In this document: positions 22,777 to 30,382 of the stretch, in pieces
How positions within the stretch are numbered: the first letter of the stretch is position 1
Layout: each line of letters begins with the position of its first letter
Assembly (NCBI GenBank): GCA_031282735.1
Contig: JAITDE010000076.1
Location: 1-34,306 of the forward strand
Direction of reading: 5' to 3'
Length of the DNA stretch: 34,306 nt
Origin: Oscillospiraceae bacterium
GTDB lineage: Bacteria; Bacillota; Clostridia; Oscillospirales; Acutalibacteraceae
Program-made: the position numbers and the translations under genes
The notes under the pieces: generated by a model
Told to the model about the DNA's origin: nothing
Database searches by the model: none
The model's input: the letters and a program-made list of their open reading frames with translations, nothing else

Positions 22777-24210
22777 TCAGAACGAAATTCCTAAGTCGGC
22801 CAGCGTATCCATAATACTAAATCCAGTCACCGTGCCCAGCCAATCGGCAAACGGCATAAGCCACGCGATAAGCCCTTCCAAGAGTGCGCCCGATCCGGGA
22901 ATCGCTTCGCTACTGTCGTCGTCCGGGTTGGATGGATCCCATTGCCACACAACGCGGGTGGCGGGGAAAACCCAGTTCATCAAACGTTCCAAAATCCAGT
23001 TCCAGGTTCTTTCGAGCAGTGAAACCGTCGCACCGCCCGCCGAGGCGTCTTTTGAGGCAAGCCAAGGCATGTCGCTTTCGTCATATCCCCATTGGGCTTC
23101 CAAGGTGATTTCGTAATCGTAGAGATTGCTCTTCGAAGCTTGAAGACTCTTGATCCTCTCAATATTAGTGACCATCCATCCCAAGAATTTCGCGTCCACA
23201 TCGCCGTTCTGCCCCTTGTAGGTGCAACTCAGGTCGATCGGAATCAAATCCTCCTGCAAATCTTCGAACGACTGGTCAGGTCTGCCGTAAAAGCGAACGC
23301 TCAGAAGCGGTGCTACCCAGACAAAATCATCAACCAGCGGCATGCCGTTTTCGTACGCTAAATTAATGCTTCGCGGCAAGAAGGGATACATGCCGCGCGG
23401 ATTCGATTTTGCGTTGGCAAGCTTGTCAAGGGTTGCGTTCGGTGCCATGCCCATCGCTTTGCCACCAATGCCGGGAACTGTGATCGAAGTTGTTTCGGGC
23501 AATTCATCTTTATCCCAACTGCCAATCATGTAGCCAAAACTGCCAAGATAGTAAGAGGGAAAAATCTGCCGCTTGCCTTCCGGGAAATTGGAATTCCATT
23601 CCGGTGGGGAATAAAACGTTTTGGATTGTTCAATTTCGACCGGTGCCGCCGTTGCGGCATAGGATTTGGAGTTCGCGCTGTAGGGTGCGCGGGCAGGATC
23701 GGTTTTTGCGTCGGCGTAATATTTGTTGTCGAAGTACTCATTAAAGAGAGCTCCGGGCGTGAACACCAAACCGACACTCGCGGTAAAATCAATGTAGGTG
23801 CCGCGACCTATCCACTCCGTGAGCATAGATTCGCCGTCTGAAATTTCGGACTGCTCTTCAGGGGTTAGTTCGTACGCGTGGGAGGCAATAATTTCCGCGC
23901 CCGGCTCAACGAACAAAACTTCTTTTGCGGCGTTCACTTTTTCGGTCAGTTCGGCGAGTTGTGTTCTCTGCTCGTCGGTCATCGGTTCGTTGAGTTCATG
24001 GGATGCAATCAGCAAGTTCTGATAAGTGGCGTTGTTTGCGGCAAGGACCTCGACTGCGGCTTTGATCGCTTGGTATTTTGCGTCCGCTTTTTCGGCATCG
24101 GATACATCGAAATACGGCTCATCCGCCGTCGCGCCGCCGGAAACCAATGTGACTCCCGAAACCAACAGCACGCAGAGCAAAGCCGCGAGTGCGCGTTTGA
24201 AAATTTTCAT
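22777..24210 (-). CDS. Secreted protein with degenerate InlB-type repeat, unknown function
   Basis: This 477-residue protein has a clear signal peptide (MKIFKRALAALLCVLLVSGV). A helical N-terminal region (about 35-105, charged, DAEKADAKYQAIKAAVEV) precedes a long unassigned middle region rich in Tyr, Pro and Asn. Around residues 335-390, DAKFLGWMVTN and later YEITLEAQWGY resemble a single degenerate Listeria-Bacteroides (InlB B/Flg_new) repeat. The C terminus holds Trp-rich and hydrophobic segments (LLEGLIAWLMPFADWLGTV). ATG 24210 has AGGAGG 7 bases upstream; the track start at 24315 overlaps the promoter. Probably a surface protein; adhesion or matrix binding is only a guess from the repeat. 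Confidence 0.75.
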   Translation of the reverse strand: MKIFKRALAALLCVLLVSGVTLVSGGATADEPYFDVSDAEKADAKYQAIKAAVEVLAANNATYQNLLIASHELNEPMTDEQRTQLAELTEKVNAAKEVLFVEPGAEIIASHAYELTPEEQSEISDGESMLTEWIGRGTYIDFTASVGLVFTPGALFNEYFDNKYYADAKTDPARAPYSANSKSYAATAAPVEIEQSKTFYSPPEWNSNFPEGKRQIFPSYYLGSFGYMIGSWDKDELPETTSITVPGIGGKAMGMAPNATLDKLANAKSNPRGMYPFLPRSINLAYENGMPLVDDFVWVAPLLSVRFYGRPDQSFEDLQEDLIPIDLSCTYKGQNGDVDAKFLGWMVTNIERIKSLQASKSNLYDYEITLEAQWGYDESDMPWLASKDASAGGATVSLLERTWNWILERLMNWVFPATRVVWQWDPSNPDDDSSEAIPGSGALLEGLIAWLMPFADWLGTVTGFSIMDTLADLGISF

Positions 24211-24286
24211 TGCAAATCCTCCTGTTTTAATTATGTTTTTGCCATGTGTCTGCCGGCAAGATATACTCCCGCCTTTGTGTGTATCT

Positions 24287-24315
24287 ATTCTACAGGATTG
24301 CAAGCAAAATTGCAA
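24287..24315 (-). promoter_or_regulatory. Promoter of the minus-strand secreted-protein pair
   Basis: On the minus strand TTGCAA (24310-24315), a 17-base spacer and TAGAAT (24287-24292). A direct repeat ATTGCAAG occurs twice across the -35 region. The leader to ATG 24210 is about 70 bases. Confidence 0.6.
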
Positions 24316-24518
24316 GGGGTTGGACGATTTTTTTTCCGGAAATTTTTTGCCGCTTCACAGAGGTATGGACAATTTGCACAAACAGCACGTTCCACAAAAT
24401 TTAATTTGTTTTTTCGTCAAATGGACCATCTTCTTTGTTACATTGCTGTAATAATGTGAAAGTTATTCACTAATCGATGAAAATTGTTCCTTTTTTGCAA
24501 ATTTTCTTTCATGCCCTC

Positions 24519-24547
24519 TTGCAAAAAGCAAAATATTCGTGTACAAT
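24519..24547 (+). promoter_or_regulatory. Promoter of the PucR-type regulator gene
   Basis: TTGCAA (24519-24524), a 17-base spacer and TACAAT (24542-24547). It faces away from the minus-strand promoter at 24287-24315; the 200 or so AT-rich bases between hold no gene. Confidence 0.6.
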
Positions 24548-24604
24548 ATGTCCAAGTTGCACGAAGATTTGCGCAGACCGTTTGCGCGTGGGAGGATTTT
24601 TAGA

Positions 24605-25690
24605 ATGCCTGATCGCTTGTTCCAAGGGATGATTCAGCATGTCAGCGACGCCATCGACCGGATGGTGGGTATTTTGAGCAATACCGGTGCCGTGATTGCC
24701 TGTTCTAACCCCTCGTTAATCGGCACGAACATGAGCGAAGTTGCGGGAGCTGTTTTTACGCAACCCGGTTGCGTTGCGCGCGAAGGGCTGTCGTTTGCGC
24801 GGCTCGAAAGCAAAACGGGGGCGCACTTCGTTGTTTTTGTGCAAGGCGAAGACGATGCCGCGCAAAGTTGCGCACGACTGTGTTCCGTCACGCTGGGCGG
24901 CATGGAACAGTATGCCGACGAGCGCTTCGATCGTGCCAATTTTATCAAAAACGTGATTTCGGACAATATCCTGCCGGGGGATATCTATCTGCGCACGCGT
25001 GAGCTGCATTTCAACAACGACGTGCCGCGCGCGGTTTTGCTCATCCGCATGAGCGATCCTTGCGAAGTTTCGGTTTTTGAAACCATTTTGTCGCTGTTCC
25101 CCGACAGAACCAAGGACTTTGTCCTGAACATCAGCGAAACGGATATCGCCCTTGTCAAAGAAGTCGCGTCGAACGTAGACATGCGGGATCTCGAAAAACT
25201 TGCGCGATCCATTGCCGACGCGGTGAGCACGGAATATTATCATCAGCCGTGCGTGGGCATCGGCTCCGCCGTCAACAGCATTCAAGAGCTTGCGACATCA
25301 TACAAAGAAGCGCAGGTGTCGCTGGAGGTCGGCAAGGTTTTTGATACGGAAAAGAAGATCATCAGCTATGAATATCTCGGCATTGCCCGCCTCATCTACC
25401 AGCTTCCAAAGCGCCTTTGCGCGATGTTTTTGCAGGAAGTCTTCAAGCGCGGCACAATCGACACGCTGGATCAAGAAACCCTTTTCACCATCCAAAAGTT
25501 TTTTGAAAACAACTTGAACGTGTCCGAAACCTCACGCAAGCTGTTTGTCCACCGCAACACACTTGTCTACCGTCTCGAAAAAATCAAAAAACTCACGGGG
25601 CTGGATTTGCGCGAGTTTGACGACGCGATTGTTTTCAAAGTGGCGCTGATGGTGAAAAAATACTTGGACGCGAGACCGATCAGATATTGA
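24605..25690 (+). CDS. PucR/CdaR-type transcriptional regulator
   Basis: The 361-residue protein ends in the PucR-type helix-turn-helix domain: TLFTIQKFFENNLNVSETSRKLFVHRNTLVYRLEKI. The central part (GIGSAVNSIQELATSYKEAQVSLEVGKVF) is the GGDEF-like linker typical of CdaR relatives. The N-terminal region looks like a small-molecule sensing domain of unknown ligand. ATG 24605 has GGAGG 9 bases upstream; the track start (GTG 24539) falls within the promoter. Divergent from the secreted-protein pair, it may regulate it, but no operator was identified. A hairpin terminator follows. Confidence 0.85.
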   Translation: MPDRLFQGMIQHVSDAIDRMVGILSNTGAVIACSNPSLIGTNMSEVAGAVFTQPGCVAREGLSFARLESKTGAHFVVFVQGEDDAAQSCARLCSVTLGGMEQYADERFDRANFIKNVISDNILPGDIYLRTRELHFNNDVPRAVLLIRMSDPCEVSVFETILSLFPDRTKDFVLNISETDIALVKEVASNVDMRDLEKLARSIADAVSTEYYHQPCVGIGSAVNSIQELATSYKEAQVSLEVGKVFDTEKKIISYEYLGIARLIYQLPKRLCAMFLQEVFKRGTIDTLDQETLFTIQKFFENNLNVSETSRKLFVHRNTLVYRLEKIKKLTGLDLREFDDAIVFKVALMVKKYLDARPIRY

Positions 25691-25787
25691 TTCGGCGAAG
25701 CGTGATTGCGTTTATCCTACTTGCTTGCGTTCGCCCAATCACCGCAAAAACACTGGGCATCGATGGTTTTTACAATTTAAAGCGCTA

Positions 25788-25828
25788 CATGGGCGGGAAG
25801 CACAATGCTTCCGCCCATGGGCATTTTT
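25788..25828 (+). terminator. Rho-independent terminator of the regulator gene
   Basis: CATGGGCGG and CCGCCCATG arms, extended by GAAGC/GCTTC with one bulged G, are followed closely by a short T-run at 25824-25828. Confidence 0.75.
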
Positions 25829-25909
25829 AGGGGTGCGGTAAATTATGGATGTTTTTTTACCATTTAATTGCATAATTTGTAGAATACAGGAAATTGCAGG
25901 GAGAATACC

Positions 25910-26683
25910 ATGATTTATTTCCGTGATGTAACAAAGGAATATCCCAACGGCACACGTGCGCTCAACGGTGTCAATTTGCATATTGCGCCGCAGGAATTCG
26001 TGTTTGTGGTCGGCGCGTCCGGCGCGGGCAAAAGCACGTTTTTGAAGTTGCTTCTGCACGAGGAATTGCCCACAGCCGGCAGTGTGCGGGTGGGGCGTTT
26101 TGAACTCAACGCGCTGAAAGCGCGGCAAATTCCCCTGTTCCGCCGTCAGCTCGGCGTGGTGTTCCAAGATTTTCGGTTGATTGCAACGATGGATGTTTAT
26201 GACAACATTGCGTTTGCCATGCGCGTCGTTGGCGCGAAAGAAAAACACATCGCCGAGCGTGTGCACTATTTATTGCATTTGGTCGGTTTGGAGCGAAAAG
26301 AGCACAGCAAGCCCAGTGAACTTTCGGGCGGCGAACAACAGCGTGTCGCCATCGCCCGCGCGCTTGCGAACGAACCTGATTTGATTATCGCCGACGAACC
26401 GACAGGGAACATTGATCCACGCATGAGCCAAGAACTTTTGGAACTGTTTGTGCAGCTCAACGAGGCCGGCACAACCATTGTTATGGTGACGCATGCCCAT
26501 GATTTGGTGCGCCATTACGGCAGACGCGTGATCATTTTGGATAACGGCAGTATTGCCGCCGACGGCGGCTTGCGCCCAACGGTGTCTCCGGCTCCGCCGC
26601 GCCAATCAATGCCCGCGCGTGCGCACCGCAAACCCCCGCAGCTCCCGCCGGAAGAAGTGTTTTCAAATATTTGGAAGGGGTAG
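25910..26683 (+). CDS. ftsE: Cell-division ABC ATPase FtsE
   Basis: This 257-residue ATPase partners FtsX and drives peptidoglycan hydrolase activation at division or sporulation. It shows MIYFRDVTKEYPNGTRALNG, Walker A GASGAGKSTFLKLL, LGVVFQDFRLI, signature LSGGEQQRVAIARAL, Walker B LIIADEPTGNIDP and VTHAHDLV. After the standard domain (about 228 residues) it carries an extra Pro/Arg-rich tail of about 30 residues (PAPPRQSMPARAHRKPP) ending EEVFSNIWKG. ATG 25910 follows AGGGAGA. ftsX follows only after a 170-base gap containing a repeat. Confidence 0.95.
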   Translation: MIYFRDVTKEYPNGTRALNGVNLHIAPQEFVFVVGASGAGKSTFLKLLLHEELPTAGSVRVGRFELNALKARQIPLFRRQLGVVFQDFRLIATMDVYDNIAFAMRVVGAKEKHIAERVHYLLHLVGLERKEHSKPSELSGGEQQRVAIARALANEPDLIIADEPTGNIDPRMSQELLELFVQLNEAGTTIVMVTHAHDLVRHYGRRVIILDNGSIAADGGLRPTVSPAPPRQSMPARAHRKPPQLPPEEVFSNIWKG

Positions 26684-26691
26684 ATTTTTCT

Positions 26692-26742
26692 CTACTTTTT
26701 CTGAAGAAAAAGTAGCAAAAAGACTTTTCCCGCTTCGTGCGG
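26692..26742 (+). repeat. Dispersed palindromic repeat, copy B, between ftsE and ftsX
   Basis: Arms CTACTTTTTC and GAAAAAGTAG around TGAA, then GCAAAAAGACTT and CGCTTCGTGCGG. It is the counterpart of copy A at 14777-14830, and its end base pair differs by a compensating change. Confidence 0.75.
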
Positions 26743-26853
26743 CAAGATATCAACGCGTGCGTATTTGGAAAATACACAAATGCATACGGCACAAGCAATC
26801 TCAGAATAATTGCAATACGTTTTTTAAGCGATGAGATAGGAGGCGTTTGTCTT

Positions 26854-27792
26854 ATGAAATCAACAAGCCGGGGACGGGCTTATCTGACAAAGATGGGCTT
26901 GCGCAACATCCGAACGAACCGCACCATGAGTATCGCTTCTGTGCTTGTGCTTGTGTCGTGCCTGATGCTTATCGGCATGGTTTTTTTGGCGGCAATCAAT
27001 TTGAACGCGATCCTTTCGGAATTCAATTCCCGTAATGTGATCATGGTGTTCCTCAAGGACGGCACATCCCCCGCGCAGCAGGATGCCGTAAAGACGGCGA
27101 TTGAGTCGTTGCCCAATATCGAATCCTGCGCATTTGTGTCGAGCGAGGATGCGCTGAACCGCATTGTTGAAAGCAATCAAGAAAACTACGCTTTGCTGGA
27201 GGGCATTGATTCGCAATTTATGCCCGCGGGCTTCGAGGTCGTCCCCGCTTCCATGGACGACTTTGACGCGACGGTCACGCAGTTGCAAACCATTTCCGGT
27301 TTTGTTGAAAGCGTGCGGCATTTTCAAGGGATTGCCGCACAGCTTGCCGCGCTCGAAAAAGCGCTGACGGTCGTCGGCACGGCGGTGATTGCCGTGCTCT
27401 TGGTCGTTTCGCTGTTCATCATCTCCAGCACCGTGCAAACAACGATGTATTCGCGTCAGCAAGAAATCAAGGTGATGAAAAGCGTGGGTGCCGCCCCATC
27501 GTTTATCCGCTGGCCGTTTTTGGTGGAGGGCATTGTGCTCGGCGTGTTGGGATCACTGGCGGCGCTTGTTGTGGTCGGATTGGTCTATCTGCTCTTGGGC
27601 GGAGTGCTCGAACCGTTCCTTGCGCGATTGCTTTCGGGTTTTTCGCTGATTCCTTTCTGGGTAAACCTGCCGGTTGTTTTGCCATCATTTTTGCTCGTCG
27701 GATTAGTCACGGGCGGCGGCGGCAGCATGCTTTCCATCACACGTTACTTAAAAGAAAAAGTTTATGAGACTTCAGAGCTTGAAGCAAGCTGA
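26854..27792 (+). CDS. ftsX: Cell-division membrane protein FtsX
   Basis: The 312-residue FtsX has a cytoplasmic N terminus (YLTKMGLRNIRTNRTMSIAS), a first helix, an extracytoplasmic domain (about residues 50-170, including the NVIMVFLKDGTSPAQQ segment) that contacts the hydrolase, and three further helices with the FtsX/MacB-type core (QQEIKVMKSVGAAPSFIRWPF). It relays FtsE ATP hydrolysis to a peptidoglycan hydrolase outside the cell. ATG 26854 has AGGAGG 10 bases upstream; the track start at 26737 lies in repeat DNA. The hydrolase gene begins 22 bases after its stop. Confidence 0.94.
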   Translation: MKSTSRGRAYLTKMGLRNIRTNRTMSIASVLVLVSCLMLIGMVFLAAINLNAILSEFNSRNVIMVFLKDGTSPAQQDAVKTAIESLPNIESCAFVSSEDALNRIVESNQENYALLEGIDSQFMPAGFEVVPASMDDFDATVTQLQTISGFVESVRHFQGIAAQLAALEKALTVVGTAVIAVLLVVSLFIISSTVQTTMYSRQQEIKVMKSVGAAPSFIRWPFLVEGIVLGVLGSLAALVVVGLVYLLLGGVLEPFLARLLSGFSLIPFWVNLPVVLPSFLLVGLVTGGGGSMLSITRYLKEKVYETSELEAS

Positions 27793-27814
27793 AACGGAGG
27801 GCGATGAAATAAAA

Positions 27815-29188
27815 ATGAATGTCAAAAAGACAAGGATTAAAGAACAGATCATCCGGCGCGTTTTTGTGGTCGGGTTATGTTCCGCGTTGCTGTTCGGCAT
27901 CATTTGGGTCAGCCCCGCGGCCGAAACGACTGAGGAAATCAAGTCAAAGATGGAACAGATCGAAGATCGCATCGAAAAACAACAAGAGGAAATCAACGCC
28001 CTGCGCAACGATAAAAAAGACCAGGAAAAGCTGATTGCCGCGCTCGACAAGCAAGTGGACGACGTCACCGCGAAAACAGATATCATCGACGCGGAAATTG
28101 CGGAGCTTGACGGTGAAATGCAGACTCTTGAAACCAAAATCGAAAAACTCAACGATAGCATTGACGATTTGCAAACCAAAATCGCCGATATCGAAACCAA
28201 AACAGGCGCAAAAGAAGCGTTGATCGTCAACATGCAGGAATCGCTCAAACAGCGGCTGCGTCAGCAATATATGGCAGGTCCCGCGTCAAATCTGCAATTG
28301 TTGCTTTCCAGCCCCGATCTGGCGGGATTTTTGACCATGACCGAATACATACACACGGTTGCCGTGCGCGATGCCGCGTTGAAAGAATCGCTTGAAACCG
28401 AAATGAAAGAACTTTTGGCGCTAAAGGAGGACTATGCGGCGCAAACCAAAGAAATCAATGGCAAAAAAGCGGACTTGGAGGCCGAAAAAGCCGTTTTTGC
28501 CCAAAAACGTTCTGAACGCCGCGCGGCAAAAAAAGAGCTTGACAACCAACACGACCGTATATCCGCCGCCATGACCGAAATTTATGCCATTATCGCAACG
28601 CTCGATAGGGAATCCAGCGAGGCAAAGCGGTTGCTCGAAAAAGATCGCAAGGCGCAGGAAGAACTCGAACGCAAATTGGATGAAAAACTCCGCGAAAAAA
28701 AACAAAGCGGCGCAATCAATCCCGACAACATCGCCGTTGCGGAGGGCAAAATGCGCTGGCCCGTGCCCTATGAGGCGTGCTATATCAGCTCGTTGTTCGG
28801 CGACACCGTCAACCGATCGCACACGCACAAAGGGCTGGATATTTCAGCAAGCGGCGCGAACAACAAGGATTATTCCATCATTGCCGCTCTGGACGGCGAG
28901 GTCCTGGAGACCGGCTACAGCAGTTCCATGGGCAATTATGTGGTGCTTTACCACGGCATCTACGCCGTGAACGGCAAAGAGATTAAAACGACCTACATGC
29001 ATTTGCGCTCCGTCGCCGACATCGTCAAAGAAGGTGTGCGGATCAAAGCGGGTAAAATCATTGGCATCATGGGGAGCACGGGGAACAGCACGGGTGCGCA
29101 CCTACACTTCCAAATCAACGAAATCCACAGCGATAACTCATCAACGCCCGTCGATCCGTTGAAATATGTTTCAAATCCATACGATTGA
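27815..29188 (+). CDS. M23-family peptidoglycan endopeptidase with coiled coil (FtsEX partner)
   Basis: This 457-residue exported protein has a signal or anchor segment (VFVVGLCSALLFGIIWVSPA) followed by a long coiled coil (about residues 30-300, e.g. KMEQIEDRIEKQQEEINAL) and a C-terminal M23/LytM domain starting near GKMRWPVP. The zinc ligands of active M23 enzymes are present: H-x3-D in HTHKGLDIS and H-x-H in GAHLHFQI. It therefore looks catalytically competent, unlike EnvC-type activators. The coiled coil plus location after ftsX indicates regulation by FtsEX, as for PcsB or CwlO. ATG 27815 follows GGAGGG at a rather long 13 bases; ATG 27764 lacks a site. Confidence 0.92.
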   Translation: MNVKKTRIKEQIIRRVFVVGLCSALLFGIIWVSPAAETTEEIKSKMEQIEDRIEKQQEEINALRNDKKDQEKLIAALDKQVDDVTAKTDIIDAEIAELDGEMQTLETKIEKLNDSIDDLQTKIADIETKTGAKEALIVNMQESLKQRLRQQYMAGPASNLQLLLSSPDLAGFLTMTEYIHTVAVRDAALKESLETEMKELLALKEDYAAQTKEINGKKADLEAEKAVFAQKRSERRAAKKELDNQHDRISAAMTEIYAIIATLDRESSEAKRLLEKDRKAQEELERKLDEKLREKKQSGAINPDNIAVAEGKMRWPVPYEACYISSLFGDTVNRSHTHKGLDISASGANNKDYSIIAALDGEVLETGYSSSMGNYVVLYHGIYAVNGKEIKTTYMHLRSVADIVKEGVRIKAGKIIGIMGSTGNSTGAHLHFQINEIHSDNSSTPVDPLKYVSNPYD

Positions 29189-29227
29189 TAAATGAGACAT
29201 CCTCGAAACCGAAAAACCATCATTTTT

Positions 29228-29260
29228 AAAACGAAATTTCCATGGGAGATTTCGTTTTTT
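29228..29260 (+). terminator. Rho-independent terminator of the ftsEX-M23 operon
   Basis: AAAACGAAAT (29228-29237) pairs with ATTTCGTTTT (29249-29258), extended inward by TTCC/GGAG, and ends in a T-run. Confidence 0.85.
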
Positions 29261-29263
29261 CTC

Positions 29264-29292
29264 TTGACAAATCATTAAACAGCATATATAAT
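29264..29292 (+). promoter_or_regulatory. Consensus promoter of the Rrf2-DUF2271-DUF4405 operon
   Basis: Perfect TTGACA (29264-29269), a 17-base spacer and perfect TATAAT (29287-29292). The AT-rich region after it (ATATATTTAGATTAACTGG) could hold the operator of the Rrf2-type protein. Confidence 0.9.
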
Positions 29293-29311
29293 ATATTTAG
29301 ATTAACTGGTA

Positions 29312-29758
29312 ATGGAGGCGGCAACCATAGGATATTCAACTTCATTCACACAGGGAATTACATTGCTCTTAACCATTCATTCGCTGAATGAAGCAAATGG
29401 CGCGCAGGTAGTCCCAACCAAATTGCTCGCCGCATACGCCGGCATCCCTTTCGCGTCGGCGGTTAAAACGCTGAAGAGCCTGAGCGCGGCGGGGATAACC
29501 GATTCAAAAGAAGGCGCCGGTGGCGGCGCGTTTCTGGCAAGACCGGTGTCTGAGATTACCCTGTTGGATATTTTTAAGGCGGTTGAACAGGACACGACCC
29601 TTTTCAAAATGCATACGGGAATCAATTGTGACCAAAGCCGCGTTGACGGATTGAAACGCCGCGTGGAGGTTTGTATTACCGATGCCGCTAACGCGATGAA
29701 GGAATCCCTGCGCGGCGTCACTTTGGAAAACATATGGACGGGGAGATGTTTGCCTTGA
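29312..29758 (+). CDS. Rrf2-family transcriptional regulator
   Basis: The 148-residue ORF shows the Rrf2 winged-helix fold pattern: YSTSFTQGITLLLTIHSL, KLLAAYAGIPFASAVKTLKSL and the wing AGGGAFLARPVSEITLLDIFKAVE. Rrf2 proteins sense redox, Fe-S status or NO, often through three clustered Cys; here the Cys are spread out, so a standard cluster site is not evident. The listed start is ATG 29312, but GGAGG (29314-29318) lies inside that reading. Homologues would start at the ATA codon 29327, 8 bases after GGAGG, so the true start is uncertain. First gene of a five-gene operon; likely autoregulator. Confidence 0.85.
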   Translation: MEAATIGYSTSFTQGITLLLTIHSLNEANGAQVVPTKLLAAYAGIPFASAVKTLKSLSAAGITDSKEGAGGGAFLARPVSEITLLDIFKAVEQDTTLFKMHTGINCDQSRVDGLKRRVEVCITDAANAMKESLRGVTLENIWTGRCLP

Positions 29759-30366
29759 GGAAAAAACTGATTCTTGTAACGCTTGCGGCTGTTATCCTGC
29801 TTGTGGGCGCTACGGTCATCAAAACAAAAAACCCTTTCAATTTCGGAATAAGTCCGCTTTACGTTAACGACGGCTTACGGCAAACCGGCCGACGGCTTGA
29901 GGTTGCTTTCACCTGTGACAACCTGCTCATGGTGGCCTCGAACCAGTACGCAATCTGGATTGAGGATATGGACGGCAACTATGTCGATACGCTCTACGTT
30001 ACCCGTTATACCGCCGGGGAGGGACACCGCCGCCGCCCGCAGTCCATACGGGAATGGGTCGCCGCCGCCGACCCCGGGAATATGCGCGCTTCAGAAATTG
30101 ACGCGATAGCGGGGGCTACGCCAAAGCCGGGCAATTACGTCGTGTGTTGGGATTTCACGGACGGCAAGGGTAATCCCGTTACCGGCTCTCGGTATCGTTA
30201 TTTCATTGAGGGAACACTATACATGGACGATGATGTGATGTACTCCGGCGTCATCCATTTGGGTGACGACGCGTGGGAAGAATATCCCGAACCCGAATAC
30301 ACCGTCGCGGACAGCGAATATAAGGCAATGCTCTCGAATGTTCGGGTGGCGTACTACCCTGATTGA
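29755..30366 (+). CDS. DUF2271 exported protein
   Basis: This 203-residue protein has an N-terminal anchor or signal helix (KKLILVTLAAVILLVGATVI) and an extracytoplasmic domain with DUF2271 features: QYAIWIEDMDGNYVDTLYVT, a basic RRRPQSIREW segment and the motif EIDAIAGATPKPGNYVVCWD. The D-A-I-A-G-A-T part resembles the Asp-x3-Gly-Ala-Thr flavinylation motif of FMN-binding proteins, though covalent flavin in DUF2271 is not something I can assert. TTG 29755 overlaps the regulator's stop (TTGA) and follows GGGGAG at 9 bases; in-frame ATGs at 29734 and 29746 are alternatives. Probably an electron-transfer or assembly protein with the next gene. Confidence 0.8.
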   Translation: MRKKLILVTLAAVILLVGATVIKTKNPFNFGISPLYVNDGLRQTGRRLEVAFTCDNLLMVASNQYAIWIEDMDGNYVDTLYVTRYTAGEGHRRRPQSIREWVAAADPGNMRASEIDAIAGATPKPGNYVVCWDFTDGKGNPVTGSRYRYFIEGTLYMDDDVMYSGVIHLGDDAWEEYPEPEYTVADSEYKAMLSNVRVAYYPD

Positions 30367-30382
30367 GCCGGAGGATATTTCA

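Noticed and set aside
22766-23116. Plus-strand ORF opposite the 477-residue secreted protein
   Set aside because: No binding site or family; the minus-strand gene has a clear signal peptide, binding site and promoter.
24539-24604. Upstream start of the PucR-type regulator
   Set aside because: The GTG start of the track lies in the promoter -10 region; ATG 24605 has GGAGG at correct spacing.
27764-27814. Upstream ATG of the M23 hydrolase
   Set aside because: It lies within ftsX, has no binding site and adds a non-signal-like polar stretch.
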